Below, one piece after another: positions 19,319 to 27,081 of a stretch of DNA of 64,000 nt; positions within the stretch are counted from its first letter, which is position 1; each line of letters opens with the position of its first letter. The stretch is from Rhizobium sp. Root708 (lineage in GTDB: Bacteria; Pseudomonadota; Alphaproteobacteria; Rhizobiales; Rhizobiaceae): the NCBI RefSeq assembly GCF_001429725.1, contig NZ_LMHV01000010.1:24550-88549 (forward strand), read 5' to 3'. Made by a program: the position numbers and the translations under genes. The notes below the pieces were generated by a model, which ran no database searches, was not told the origin of the DNA, and saw only the letters and a list, made by a program, of their open reading frames with translations.

Positions 19319-19834
19319 TCAGGCGTCTTTGTCCTTGGACAGGCCGACGCGCAGGTCGCTTGCCTGGTAGATAGTTTCGCCATCGGCTTTCAGCCAGCCG
19401 TCGGCGGTGCCGAGCACCAGGCGGCCGCGCATGACGCGCTTGAAGTCGATGCCGTATTCGATGAGCTTCGTGGTCGGGCGGATCATGCCCTTGAACTTCA
19501 CTTCGCCGGTCGAGAGTGCCATGCCGCGGCCGGGCTCGCCCAACCAGCCGAGGAAGAAGCCGGTCAGCTGCCACATGCCGTCGAGGCCGAGGCAGCCCGG
19601 CATGATCGGATTGCCCTGGAAGTGGCAGGGGAAATACCAGTCATCGGGCTTCACGTCGTATTCGGCGCGGATGTAGCCCTTGTCGAAAGCACCGCCGGTT
19701 TCAGAAATGTCGGTAATGCGATGAACCATCAACATCGGCGGGAGGGGAAGCTGTGCGTTACCCGGGCCGAACAGTTCTCCGCGGCCGCAGGCCAGAATTT
19801 CCTCATAGTTGAAGCTGGATTGTTTCGTCGCCAT
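19319..19834 (-). CDS. fabA: 3-hydroxydecanoyl-ACP dehydratase/isomerase FabA
   Basis: FabA dehydrates 3-hydroxydecanoyl-ACP and isomerises the product to cis-3-decenoyl-ACP, the branch point of anaerobic unsaturated fatty-acid synthesis. The 171-residue hot-dog-fold protein has the family length and the motif [19 protein letters not shown], with catalytic H71 and D85. GGGGGG lies upstream of the ATG. It is the first gene of the fabA-fabB-fabI operon and is divergent from irr. Confidence 0.97.
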   Translation of the reverse strand: MATKQSSFNYEEILACGRGELFGPGNAQLPLPPMLMVHRITDISETGGAFDKGYIRAEYDVKPDDWYFPCHFQGNPIMPGCLGLDGMWQLTGFFLGWLGEPGRGMALSTGEVKFKGMIRPTTKLIEYGIDFKRVMRGRLVLGTADGWLKADGETIYQASDLRVGLSKDKDA

Positions 19835-20060
19835 GAAAACTCTAATTCCCCCCGCAACTTTGCCGATGGATGTGAACGTCTAGTCCAAGTTCAGCGGAAA
19901 ATGAAGCATAAGCATGACTGAGCTTCACCCACCTTCGGAGGACCGGCTGCGCGCCTTATTTGGTGGTCGCATACAGGAAGGCCAAGCCCCCGGCCAGCAC
20001 TAATTGCGCCAAAAGCCCGATTTTGCGGCGCTTTCACTCTCTTTGTCCCCATTGAAACTA

Positions 20061-20089
20061 TTGAAACGCTTTTGCGCAAAAGTTATATG
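20061..20089 (+). promoter_or_regulatory. irr promoter with palindromic spacer
   Basis: TTGAAA (20061-20066) and TATATG (20084-20089) are spaced by 17 bases. Within the spacer lies a perfect 14-base palindrome, CTTTTGCGCAAAAG (20069-20082), an ideal site for a dimeric regulator that would block polymerase. A second TTGAAAC starts 9 bases earlier (20052-20058), making a short direct repeat. The rest of the 304-base fabA-irr gap shows no gene. The palindrome does not obviously match the RirA-type TGA-N9-TCA pattern. Confidence 0.6.
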
Positions 20090-20138
20090 GCTAATGAAAC
20101 CTGATTGCTTGACGCTAGATTAACCCGGAGTTCGTTGG

Positions 20139-20558
20139 ATGGTGGCAGAAGCCCCGCTTACCATTGAGGCACGGCTGAGACACGCCGGCCTTCGTCCGAC
20201 GCGCCAGCGCGTCGCGCTTGGCGACCTCCTTTTCGCCAAAGGCGATCGACACTTGACGGTCGAAGAACTCCATGAGGAGGCCGTGCACGCAGGCGTACCG
20301 GTATCGCTGGCGACCGTCTACAATACGCTGCATCAGTTCACCGAAGCCGGGATGATCCGCGTTCTCGCTGTCGAAAGCGCCAGGACCTATTTCGACACCA
20401 ACGTCTCCGATCACCATCACTTCTTCGTCGAAGGCCAGAACGACGTGCTCGATATTCCGGTGAGCAACCTCACGATCGGCAATCTGCCGGAGCCCCCGGA
20501 AGGCATGGAAATCGCCCATGTCGACGTGGTGATCCGCCTGCGTGCGAAGCGACGCTGA
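20139..20558 (+). CDS. irr: Iron response regulator Irr (Fur family)
   Basis: Irr is the haem-responsive Fur-family regulator of Rhizobiales; it accumulates when iron is low and controls haem synthesis and iron-uptake genes. The 139 residues have the Fur winged helix (about 10-85, GLRPTRQRVALGDLL and VSLATVYNTLHQFTEAGMIR) and the triple histidine DHHHFF (H92-H94) implicated in haem sensing. The N-terminal haem-regulatory Cys-Pro motif of Bradyrhizobium Irr is absent, as in Rhizobium. It is divergent from fabA, the usual rhizobial arrangement, and ends 1 base from the convergent channel gene. Confidence 0.94.
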   Translation: MVAEAPLTIEARLRHAGLRPTRQRVALGDLLFAKGDRHLTVEELHEEAVHAGVPVSLATVYNTLHQFTEAGMIRVLAVESARTYFDTNVSDHHHFFVEGQNDVLDIPVSNLTIGNLPEPPEGMEIAHVDVVIRLRAKRR

Positions 20559-20559
20559 T

Positions 20560-21195
20560 TTACATCACATCATCAGGATGCCGGCCGGGCTTTGCCTTGT
20601 AGGTTGGAAAGGTCCAGCCGAAATACAGAGCGCCGCCACGCACCGAGAATGCTGCCATAACGCCAATCGCCGAAGCGGCGTAGAGCGGCAGATCAAGCGC
20701 ATTCGCGGCCGTGAACAGGCCGCCACCAACGAGCGCCGCGCTGACATAGATTTCCGGCCGTAAGAGCACGGAAGGCTCGTTTGCGATGAGATCGCGCAGG
20801 ATACCGCCGAAGGTGGCCGTCAGCGTGCCGGTAACGATGGCGATTATGGGCGAACCGGTGGCGGCAAGGCCCTTTGCTGCACCCATCACGCAATAGGCGG
20901 AGAGCCCGACTGCATCCAGCCAGATCAGCCAGCGATAGCGCGACTCGACAAGATGCGCGGTAAAAAACACGACGATGCCGACAATGCAGCAGATGAGGAC
21001 ATAAACAGGGTTCAAAACCCAGAACACTGGCACACGGCCGAGGATAATGTCGCGCACCGTGCCACCGCCCGTGCCGGTGACGAAGGCAAAGAACAGGAAT
21101 CCGATCAGGTCGAGTTGTTTGCGCGAGGCCGCAAGCCCGCCTGTGGCCGCAAAAAGCGCGACGCCGGCATAATCCAGGTAGACGAACAGCGGCAT
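20560..21195 (-). CDS. TRIC-type cation channel / UPF0126 membrane protein
   Basis: A predicted inner-membrane protein of the UPF0126 family, whose members include prokaryotic trimeric intracellular cation channels and possible glycine-transport proteins. The 211 residues contain about seven hydrophobic helices in two similar halves, each with a glycine-rich loop and Arg-Asp pair: GTGGGTVRDI (about residue 42) and TFGGILRDL (about residue 128). The stop lies next to the irr stop. Function here is inferred from family only. Confidence 0.88.
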   Translation of the reverse strand: MPLFVYLDYAGVALFAATGGLAASRKQLDLIGFLFFAFVTGTGGGTVRDIILGRVPVFWVLNPVYVLICCIVGIVVFFTAHLVESRYRWLIWLDAVGLSAYCVMGAAKGLAATGSPIIAIVTGTLTATFGGILRDLIANEPSVLLRPEIYVSAALVGGGLFTAANALDLPLYAASAIGVMAAFSVRGGALYFGWTFPTYKAKPGRHPDDVM

Positions 21196-21316
21196 GCGGT
21201 GCTCCAGAGCCGACGCTTAGATTTTCAAAATGAATCACGGCGGCAAGGGCGGCGCAAGGCGGATCATGCAAACTGCGCGGCCAACAGCGTCCTTATCCGA
21301 CCAAAAGAGAAGCCCC

Positions 21317-21799
21317 GTGAAAACGCTCCTGATTGCCCTGAACATTGCCGCGTTGCTCTGCGTCCCGGTTGCGGCCTTCGCCCAGCAGGATCTGATCTCC
21401 GATCCGGAGATGTACGAGAAGAAGCATTTCGAGGAGCAGTGCACCAAGGCGGAGTTTTCAGACAGCTTCGTCACGCGCCAGGACATCAACAATGACGGAC
21501 TGATCGATGCCGTCGTTAACGAGGGCGAACTCACCTGCGACGGTGAAAAAGGCCCGCAGTGCAATGAGGACGGCTGCACCTACAATTTCTACCTTCAGGT
21601 CGCCGAAGGCGGCTACTTCATGATCGCGACCGCGCAAATATATGGCTACGATTTCCAGAAGCGCTTCGGAAACATGGTGCTCGCAATGAAGATGAACCCG
21701 CGCTTCTGCGATCGTCCCGATGCCGACAAGGAAAAGGAGCCCTGCATCGTCACGACGCGCGTGCGGGGCACCAAGTTCGTGACGATCTCCAAGAAATAG
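21317..21799 (+). CDS. Small secreted protein of unknown function
   Basis: I do not recognise this family. The 160-residue product begins at GTG 21317, after an AAGAGAAG stretch, with a clear signal peptide ending at AFAQQ (about residue 24). The mature protein has several cysteines (in EEQC, ELTC, PQCNEDGC, RFCDRPD and EPCIV), suggesting disulfides in the periplasm, and an EF-hand-like segment DINNDGLIDAVVNEGE that could bind calcium. An ATG at 21266 would add a non-signal-like extension. It stands alone between the channel gene and the YdcF-like gene. Confidence 0.7.
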   Translation: MKTLLIALNIAALLCVPVAAFAQQDLISDPEMYEKKHFEEQCTKAEFSDSFVTRQDINNDGLIDAVVNEGELTCDGEKGPQCNEDGCTYNFYLQVAEGGYFMIATAQIYGYDFQKRFGNMVLAMKMNPRFCDRPDADKEKEPCIVTTRVRGTKFVTISKK

Positions 21800-21804
21800 C
21801 GGGT

Positions 21805-22596
21805 TCAGCCGGGATAAAGCTCGGACGTTCGGCCGGCGAAATAATAGCCGACGAGGCCGAACCATTCGCGAATGGCGGTTGCAAGGTTCTGGGCGTTGCG
21901 GCTCGGCTGCGTGAAGTCGATGCCGAGGCCCTCATGCCCGTCGGTGCGGTAGTCTGTCGGCCAGGGGACGACATCGATCCCCTGCTTTCGGAAGATGCCG
22001 ACCGAACGCGGCATGTGATAGCCCGAGGTGATCAGCAGGCAGTTCGACAGGCCGTGGCTTGCGAGAAGGTCCTTGGTGTTCACGGCGTTCTCGAACGTCG
22101 TGCGCGATGTCTTTTCTTCCAGCAATCGTTCCTTCGGCACGCCGAAGAGAGGGAAGAAGCGCGCTGAAATGACCGCATCCCCCTCGTAGATGCCCGACAT
22201 GGAGCCGTCACCACCGGAAATCAGGATTTGCGCCTGCGGGTATTTCTGCGCCAGTCGAAGCGCCTCGACGAAACGATCGCCGCCGGCATTGAGTTCGATC
22301 CCGTGGCGGGCCGTGTTCACCTCGTTCTCGAATGCGCCGCCGAGCACGATCATGCATTGCAGACTGTCCGGGTCCTGCGGCTTCGGGAAGCGATCCTCTA
22401 GGTTCTGCAGAAGATAGTTGCCGACGGTCGTGTAGAGCGTCACGAACAAGATCAGGGCGGCAACGGCCGAGGAGGCGAGGCTGGTTGCGCGCCAGCGGAA
22501 AAGGCCGGTGATCAGGGCAAGCGCGACGAAAAGAAAAGCGAGCGACAGGGGCTGCCCGAACACCCAGACGAGTTTTGAGAAGAGAAACAAGAACAC
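21805..22596 (-). CDS. YdcF/SanA family membrane protein (DUF218)
   Basis: A DUF218-domain protein like E. coli ElyC/YdcF, a group linked to envelope and peptidoglycan precursor metabolism. The 263 residues have two N-terminal membrane segments (about 5-30 and 38-60) followed by a periplasmic DUF218 domain with IVLGGAFENE, ILISGGDGS, ENAVNTKDLL and LITSGYHMPRS. The start is GTG at 22596 with GGAAAGGA just upstream. It is convergent with the small secreted protein gene. Confidence 0.88.
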   Translation of the reverse strand: MFLFLFSKLVWVFGQPLSLAFLFVALALITGLFRWRATSLASSAVAALILFVTLYTTVGNYLLQNLEDRFPKPQDPDSLQCMIVLGGAFENEVNTARHGIELNAGGDRFVEALRLAQKYPQAQILISGGDGSMSGIYEGDAVISARFFPLFGVPKERLLEEKTSRTTFENAVNTKDLLASHGLSNCLLITSGYHMPRSVGIFRKQGIDVVPWPTDYRTDGHEGLGIDFTQPSRNAQNLATAIREWFGLVGYYFAGRTSELYPG

Positions 22597-22973
22597 GTCC
22601 TTTCCACGATTGCGCGATGCCCTCTATCTGATTCGATAGGGCTTTATTGTGATAGCCAATTGGCGCAAGGCGTCGAGCCGCGCCCGATGCCTCTTCCAAA
22701 GCGCGAAAGCGCTCCCGTCACGTAAGCCCCGTGGCATCCGTCATACCCGCCAGAAATGAGATGGCAGCGGCGAGCACGAGCCCCGCTGCGGTTCTGCGCG
22801 TCTGAATGATGTCGTTTCTGTCGTGTCATCGACGAGAACCCGATCCACCGAGCAGCCCGGCCTGTTACCGGCATACCCTGCCTTGCTAAGGAATTGGCAA
22901 AGCGTTCGAAGGAACGGAGCGCTCGCGGTGACGAACTGCCGCTAGAGACGTACGATTTTTGTGACTGTTGTGG
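22597..22973. other. Intergenic stretch without recognised gene
   Basis: About 380 bases between the YdcF-like start and tRNA-Ala. No open frame here looks coding on either strand and I see no transposon or phage remnant. The right end holds the run of seven A residues (22974-22980) that acts as the T-run terminating tRNA-Ala on the minus strand. Confidence 0.5.
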
Positions 22974-22982
22974 AAAAAAATT

Positions 22983-23058
<76 letters not shown>

Positions 23059-23125
23059 ATCAAGGCGGTCCGGCTAGGCCGGTCCTGGGATGCTTCGCGA
23101 AGCGCTTGCCTCGCGGAGTGGCGGC

Positions 23126-23154
23126 TTATTACTTCCGGTTTTTGGAGATAGCAA
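23126..23154 (-). promoter_or_regulatory. Promoter of tRNA-Ala
   Basis: On the minus strand TTGCTA (23154-23149) and TAATAA (23131-23126) are separated by 17 bases, followed by a GC-rich discriminator typical of stable-RNA promoters. Transcription would start near 23119, about 60 bases before the mature tRNA. Confidence 0.6.
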
Positions 23155-23157
23155 GCC

Positions 23158-23196
23158 AAAAAGATCGGCCCGGCGAATTTTTATCGTCCGGGCCGA
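23158..23196 (-). terminator. Intrinsic terminator after the FYDLN-acid gene
   Basis: Read on the minus strand, TCGGCCCGG (23196-23188) pairs with CCGGGCCGA (23173-23165), and TCTTTTT follows (23164-23158). It lies 13 bases after the stop of the FYDLN-acid gene. Confidence 0.75.
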
Positions 23197-23208
23197 CACT
23201 TAATTCGA

Positions 23209-23601
23209 TCAGGCTTCGTCTTCGTCGCCGGTTACGCCGATGATGTCGCTCATGTCATCGTCATCGTCATCTTCGTCGGCTTCGAGGAAGGTGTCGTCGT
23301 CGTCATCGCCTTCGATCTCTACGTCGTCATCGCCCATGTCAGGGATGTCGTCGCCGGATGCGCCTTCATCGGCATCCTCGAGCGAAACCATTTCGACTTC
23401 CGTGTTTTCGGTATCGACTTCCGTCACTTCTTCTTCGTCCTGAGCGGCTTCCGCTGCGGCTGCAGCCGAAGTTTCTTCGAAGAAGGACAAGGGATAGGAC
23501 TTGCCGCTGTAAGGGGAAACGATCGGATCCCGGTTCAGGTCGTAGAACTTCTTGCCGGTTTCCGGATCGGTACGCTTCGTTCCAAGTTCAGCTTTCGCCA
23601 C
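23209..23601 (-). CDS. FYDLN-acid domain protein (TIGR02300 family)
   Basis: A small protein of unknown function restricted largely to Alphaproteobacteria. The 130 residues begin MAKAELGTKRTDPETGKKFYDLNRDPIVSPYSG, the signature N-terminal domain, and continue into a long acidic Asp/Glu-rich tail (about residues 55-130) that includes runs of five and six aspartates. I chose the GTG at 23601 because GAGG lies 6 bases upstream and the family starts there; upstream in-frame ATG codons would add a non-conserved leader. It has its own terminator. Confidence 0.9.
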   Translation of the reverse strand: MAKAELGTKRTDPETGKKFYDLNRDPIVSPYSGKSYPLSFFEETSAAAAAEAAQDEEEVTEVDTENTEVEMVSLEDADEGASGDDIPDMGDDDVEIEGDDDDDTFLEADEDDDDDDMSDIIGVTGDEDEA

Positions 23602-23829
23602 TGTAAGCCTCATGAGAATGGCCGAATCAAGATTCGGCAAATGCCGTGAAAACCGGCGTTCTATTCGGAATTTATAAGCCGGTCCCCATAATCGTTGCAG
23701 CCCGGCATGTCAAAGCCAAACTTTATGTATCGCTGATGCGCGGCGCGGCCATTTGTGATAGTGACCCGCCGATTGTTCATTTGCAGGGCGGGTCGGCGGG
23801 GTGCCGGCTGCCGGAATGGGTACGGGACG

Positions 23830-24471
23830 ATGTATCAGCCACCGCATTTTCGCGAAGAAGACCTTGATGTCCAGCATGCCCTGATCCGCGCTCATCCGCT
23901 GAGCCTGTTGATCACGGCGGGCGCCTCGGGCCTGATGGCCAACGCTGTTCCCGTTCATCTCGATCCCGCGGCATCCGAAAAGGGAACTTTGCGCCTCCAT
24001 CTCGCCAAGGCCAATCCGCAATGGCGCGACATCGAGGCCGGCGTTGAGGTGCTTGCGGTGTTCCAGGGAGCCGATGCCTATATCACCCCATCCTGGTATC
24101 AGACGAAGCAGGAGACCGGGAAGGTCGTGCCGACCTGGAACTACGCGATCGTTCAGGCGCGCGGAAAGGGCCGTGTCATCGACGATCCGGCCTGGCTTCT
24201 GCAGCAGATCGATGCACTCACGACGCAGCAGGAGGAGCCGCGCGACAGGCCTTGGGCCGTCGGTGACGCTCCCGACGATTTCATTCGTGCGCAGATAAAG
24301 GGCATCATCGGCGTCGAGATCGACATTGCGGCGATCGAGGGGAAATGGAAGGTAAGCCAGAACCGACCGGTCGCCGATCGGCAGGGCGTTGCAACGGGCC
24401 TCGATCACGAAGCAGGCCAGGCCGATATGATCGATCTTGTCCGCCGCTATGGCGGACTGACGGAGAAATGA
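23830..24471 (+). CDS. FMN-binding negative transcriptional regulator, PaiB family
   Basis: A flavoprotein-fold protein related to Bacillus PaiB. Despite the family name, direct DNA binding is not established for most members. The 213 residues start MYQPPHFREEDLDVQHALIRAHPL and carry the family blocks ANAVPVHLD, LAKANPQWRD, VFQGADAYITPSWY, VPTWNYA and GIIGVEIDI. The ATG at 23830 is chosen from conservation; the open frame extends upstream without family similarity. It lies 8 bases before cmk. Confidence 0.9.
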   Translation: MYQPPHFREEDLDVQHALIRAHPLSLLITAGASGLMANAVPVHLDPAASEKGTLRLHLAKANPQWRDIEAGVEVLAVFQGADAYITPSWYQTKQETGKVVPTWNYAIVQARGKGRVIDDPAWLLQQIDALTTQQEEPRDRPWAVGDAPDDFIRAQIKGIIGVEIDIAAIEGKWKVSQNRPVADRQGVATGLDHEAGQADMIDLVRRYGGLTEK

Positions 24472-24479
24472 ACAGCTAG

Positions 24480-25127
24480 ATGAATTCCAGACACTTCACG
24501 ATTGCCATCGACGGGCCGGCTGCGGCAGGCAAGGGAACGCTTTCACGCCTGATAGCCGAGACCTACGGCTTCCATCACCTCGATACGGGCCTTACATACC
24601 GCGCGACGGCAAAGGCCCTGCTCGATGCCGGCAAGACGCTCGATGACGAGATCGTGGCGGAAAAGATGGCCCGCGAGGTTGAATTGGCCGGGCTCGATCG
24701 CGACATACTCTCGCAACATGAGATCGGCGAGGCTGCCTCGAAGATCGCCGTGATGCCTTCCGTGCGCCGCGCACTGGTCGAGGCGCAGCGCCGGTTTTCG
24801 GAAAAGACGCCGGGAACCGTTCTCGACGGCCGCGACATCGGCACCGTCGTCTGCCCGCAGGCGCCGGTGAAGCTTTACGTAACAGCCAGTCCCGAAGTCA
24901 GGGCGAAGCGCCGTTACGACGAAATTATCAGCAAGAGCGCACCGGCCGATTTCGACGCAATTTTTGAAGATGTGAAGCGGCGCGACGAACGCGACATGGG
25001 ACGGGCCGATAGCCCTTTGAAACCAGCGGAAGACGCGCACTTGCTTGATACGTCGGAAATGAGTATAGAGGCCGCGTTTCAAGCTGCGAAATCGATCATC
25101 GATGCGGCTTTGAGCCGAAATAACTGA
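24480..25127 (+). CDS. cmk: Cytidylate kinase
   Basis: Phosphorylates CMP and dCMP in nucleotide recycling. The 215-residue product has the P-loop [10 protein letters not shown] (D11 to T20), the family motif DTGLTYRA, the nucleotide-binding DGRDIGT (116-122) and the lid region RAKRRYDE. It sits directly before rpsA as in many Proteobacteria. A GC-rich hairpin with a short T-run (25142-25166) follows the gene. Confidence 0.96.
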   Translation: MNSRHFTIAIDGPAAAGKGTLSRLIAETYGFHHLDTGLTYRATAKALLDAGKTLDDEIVAEKMAREVELAGLDRDILSQHEIGEAASKIAVMPSVRRALVEAQRRFSEKTPGTVLDGRDIGTVVCPQAPVKLYVTASPEVRAKRRYDEIISKSAPADFDAIFEDVKRRDERDMGRADSPLKPAEDAHLLDTSEMSIEAAFQAAKSIIDAALSRNN

Positions 25128-25141
25128 ATTCGAGCGATTTG

Positions 25142-25166
25142 CCCGGGCCATGCCTGGGTCGCTTTT
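25142..25166 (+). terminator. Possible terminator/attenuator between cmk and rpsA
   Basis: CCCGGGC (25142-25148) pairs with GCCTGGG (25152-25158) including one G-U pair, over a 3-base loop; TCGCTTTT follows. The T-run is short, so it may only partly separate cmk and rpsA transcripts. Confidence 0.45.
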
Positions 25167-25203
25167 GAAGACTAAGCCTGAAATTCCGTCCAAGCGCCGG
25201 ATT

Positions 25204-25290
25204 GCTTCCCGATGAGGAAGCGGACTGGGTTCAGGCCCGTTCAACACGAACCAACCGGCGCATACATATCCGGATTCGGATATGCAGGAG
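25204..25290 (+). promoter_or_regulatory. Structured rpsA leader
   Basis: Two inverted repeats precede rpsA: GCTTCC/GGAAGC (25204-25221) and a perfect 8-base stem CATATCCG/CGGATATG with loop GATT (25265-25284). The second stem ends one base before the ribosome-binding site AGGAG (25286-25290), which serves the ATG at 25296. In E. coli S1 represses its own mRNA through leader hairpins; by analogy these stems are candidates, although here a good ribosome-binding site is present. Confidence 0.45.
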
Positions 25291-25295
25291 ATTTC

Positions 25296-26996
25296 ATGTC
25301 AGTAGCTACTCCCTCTCGCGAAGATTTCGCGGCCCTTCTGGAAGAGTCCTTTGCCAAGCACGACCTGGCCGAAGGCTACGTCACCAAGGGCATCGTAACG
25401 GCAATCGAGAAGGACTCCGCCGTTGTCGACGTCGGCCTCAAGGTCGAAGGTCGCATTCTGCTGAAGGAATTCGGCGCCAAGGCCAAGGACGGCACGCTCA
25501 AGGTCGGCGACGAAGTCGAAGTTTACGTTGAGCGCATCGAAAACGCGCTCGGCGAAGCTGTTCTGTCGCGCGAAAAGGCTCGCCGCGAAGAGAGCTGGGT
25601 CAAGCTCGAAGCCAAGTTCGAAGCTGGTGAGCGCGTTGAAGGCGTTATCTTCAACCAGGTCAAGGGCGGCTTCACGGTTGACCTCGACGGTGCCATCGCC
25701 TTCCTGCCGCGTTCGCAGGTCGACATCCGTCCGATCCGCGACGTCACTCCGCTGATGCACAACCCGCAGCCCTTCGAAATCCTCAAGATGGACAAGCGTC
25801 GCGGCAACATCGTCGTATCGCGTCGTACGGTTCTGGAAGAATCCCGTGCCGAGCAGCGTTCTGAAATCGTTCAGAACCTCGAAGAAGGCCAGGTTGTTGA
25901 CGGCGTCGTCAAGAACATCACCGATTACGGTGCGTTCGTTGACCTCGGCGGCATCGACGGCCTGCTGCACGTCACCGACATGGCATGGCGCCGTGTGAAC
26001 CATCCGTCGGAAATCCTGAACATCGGCCAGCAGGTCAAGGTTCAGATCATCCGCATCAACCAGGAAACCCACCGTATCTCGCTCGGCATGAAGCAGCTCG
26101 AGTCTGATCCTTGGGATGGCATCCAGGCCAAGTATCCGGAAGGCAAGAAGATTTCCGGTACCGTCACGAACATCACCGACTACGGTGCGTTCGTCGAGCT
26201 GGAGCCGGGCATCGAAGGCCTGATCCACATTTCGGAAATGTCCTGGACCAAGAAGAACGTACACCCCGGCAAGATCCTGTCCACAACGCAGGAAGTCGAA
26301 GTCGTCGTTCTCGAAGTCGATCCGTCCAAGCGTCGTATTTCGCTCGGCCTCAAGCAGACGCTGGAAAATCCGTGGGCGGCATTCGCTCGCAACCATCCGG
26401 CCGGCACTGAAGTCGAAGGCGAAGTCAAGAACAAGACCGAGTTCGGCCTGTTCATCGGCCTCGACGGCGATGTCGACGGCATGGTTCACCTGTCGGATCT
26501 CGACTGGAACCGTCCGGGCGAACAGGTCATCGAAGAGTTCAACAAGGGCGACGTCGTCAAGGCTGTCGTTCTCGATGTTGACGTCGAAAAGGAACGCATC
26601 TCGCTCGGCATCAAGCAGCTCGGCAAGGATGCAGTCGGCGACGCCGCTGCCTCTGGCGACCTGCGCAAGAATGCAGTCGTTTCCTGCGAAATCACCGCAG
26701 TCAACGATGGCGGCATCGAAGTGAAGCTCGTCGAACACGAAGACATCACCTCGTTCATCCGCCGTGCTGACCTCGCACGCGACCGCGACGATCAGCGTCC
26801 TGAGCGTTTCTCGGTTGGCCAGGTTGTTGACGCTCGCGTTACCAACTTCTCCAAGAAGGACCGTAAGATCATGCTGTCCATCAAGGCTCTGGAAATCGCA
26901 GAAGAGAAGGAAGCTGTTGCTCAGTTCGGGTCGTCCGACTCTGGCGCTTCGCTCGGCGACATCCTCGGCGCGGCTCTGAAGAACCGCGGCGAATAA
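25296..26996 (+). CDS. rpsA: 30S ribosomal protein S1
   Basis: S1 binds mRNA and helps initiation on the 30S subunit. The 566 residues contain six S1 repeats spaced about 85 residues apart. Repeats 3-5 are the most regular (for example VVDGVVKNITDYGAFVDLGGIDGLLHVTDMAW and the GTVTNITDYGAFVEL segment), while the first two are divergent, as usual. The ATG at 25296 gives MSVATPSREDFAALLEESF and has AGGAG 5 bases upstream. A strong terminator follows. Confidence 0.97.
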   Translation: MSVATPSREDFAALLEESFAKHDLAEGYVTKGIVTAIEKDSAVVDVGLKVEGRILLKEFGAKAKDGTLKVGDEVEVYVERIENALGEAVLSREKARREESWVKLEAKFEAGERVEGVIFNQVKGGFTVDLDGAIAFLPRSQVDIRPIRDVTPLMHNPQPFEILKMDKRRGNIVVSRRTVLEESRAEQRSEIVQNLEEGQVVDGVVKNITDYGAFVDLGGIDGLLHVTDMAWRRVNHPSEILNIGQQVKVQIIRINQETHRISLGMKQLESDPWDGIQAKYPEGKKISGTVTNITDYGAFVELEPGIEGLIHISEMSWTKKNVHPGKILSTTQEVEVVVLEVDPSKRRISLGLKQTLENPWAAFARNHPAGTEVEGEVKNKTEFGLFIGLDGDVDGMVHLSDLDWNRPGEQVIEEFNKGDVVKAVVLDVDVEKERISLGIKQLGKDAVGDAAASGDLRKNAVVSCEITAVNDGGIEVKLVEHEDITSFIRRADLARDRDDQRPERFSVGQVVDARVTNFSKKDRKIMLSIKALEIAEEKEAVAQFGSSDSGASLGDILGAALKNRGE

Positions 26997-27023
26997 TCGT
27001 CAGCCTCAGGCTTGAAGAATGAA

Positions 27024-27060
27024 GAAACCCGCCGGAGCGATCCGGCGGGTTTCTTTTGTT
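27024..27060 (+). terminator. Intrinsic terminator after rpsA
   Basis: GAAACCCGCCGGA (27024-27036) pairs perfectly with TCCGGCGGGTTTC (27041-27053) around a GCGA tetraloop, followed by TTTTGTTTT. The 13-base stem lies 27 bases after the rpsA stop; the next gene is convergent. Confidence 0.9.
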
Positions 27061-27081
27061 TTGGACAGATGCGAGAGGCGA

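Noticed and set aside
23240..23443. Serine-rich small open frame on the plus strand
   Set aside because: It is the complement of the aspartate/glutamate-rich tail of the FYDLN-acid protein, where GAC/GAT/GAA codons read as serine codons.
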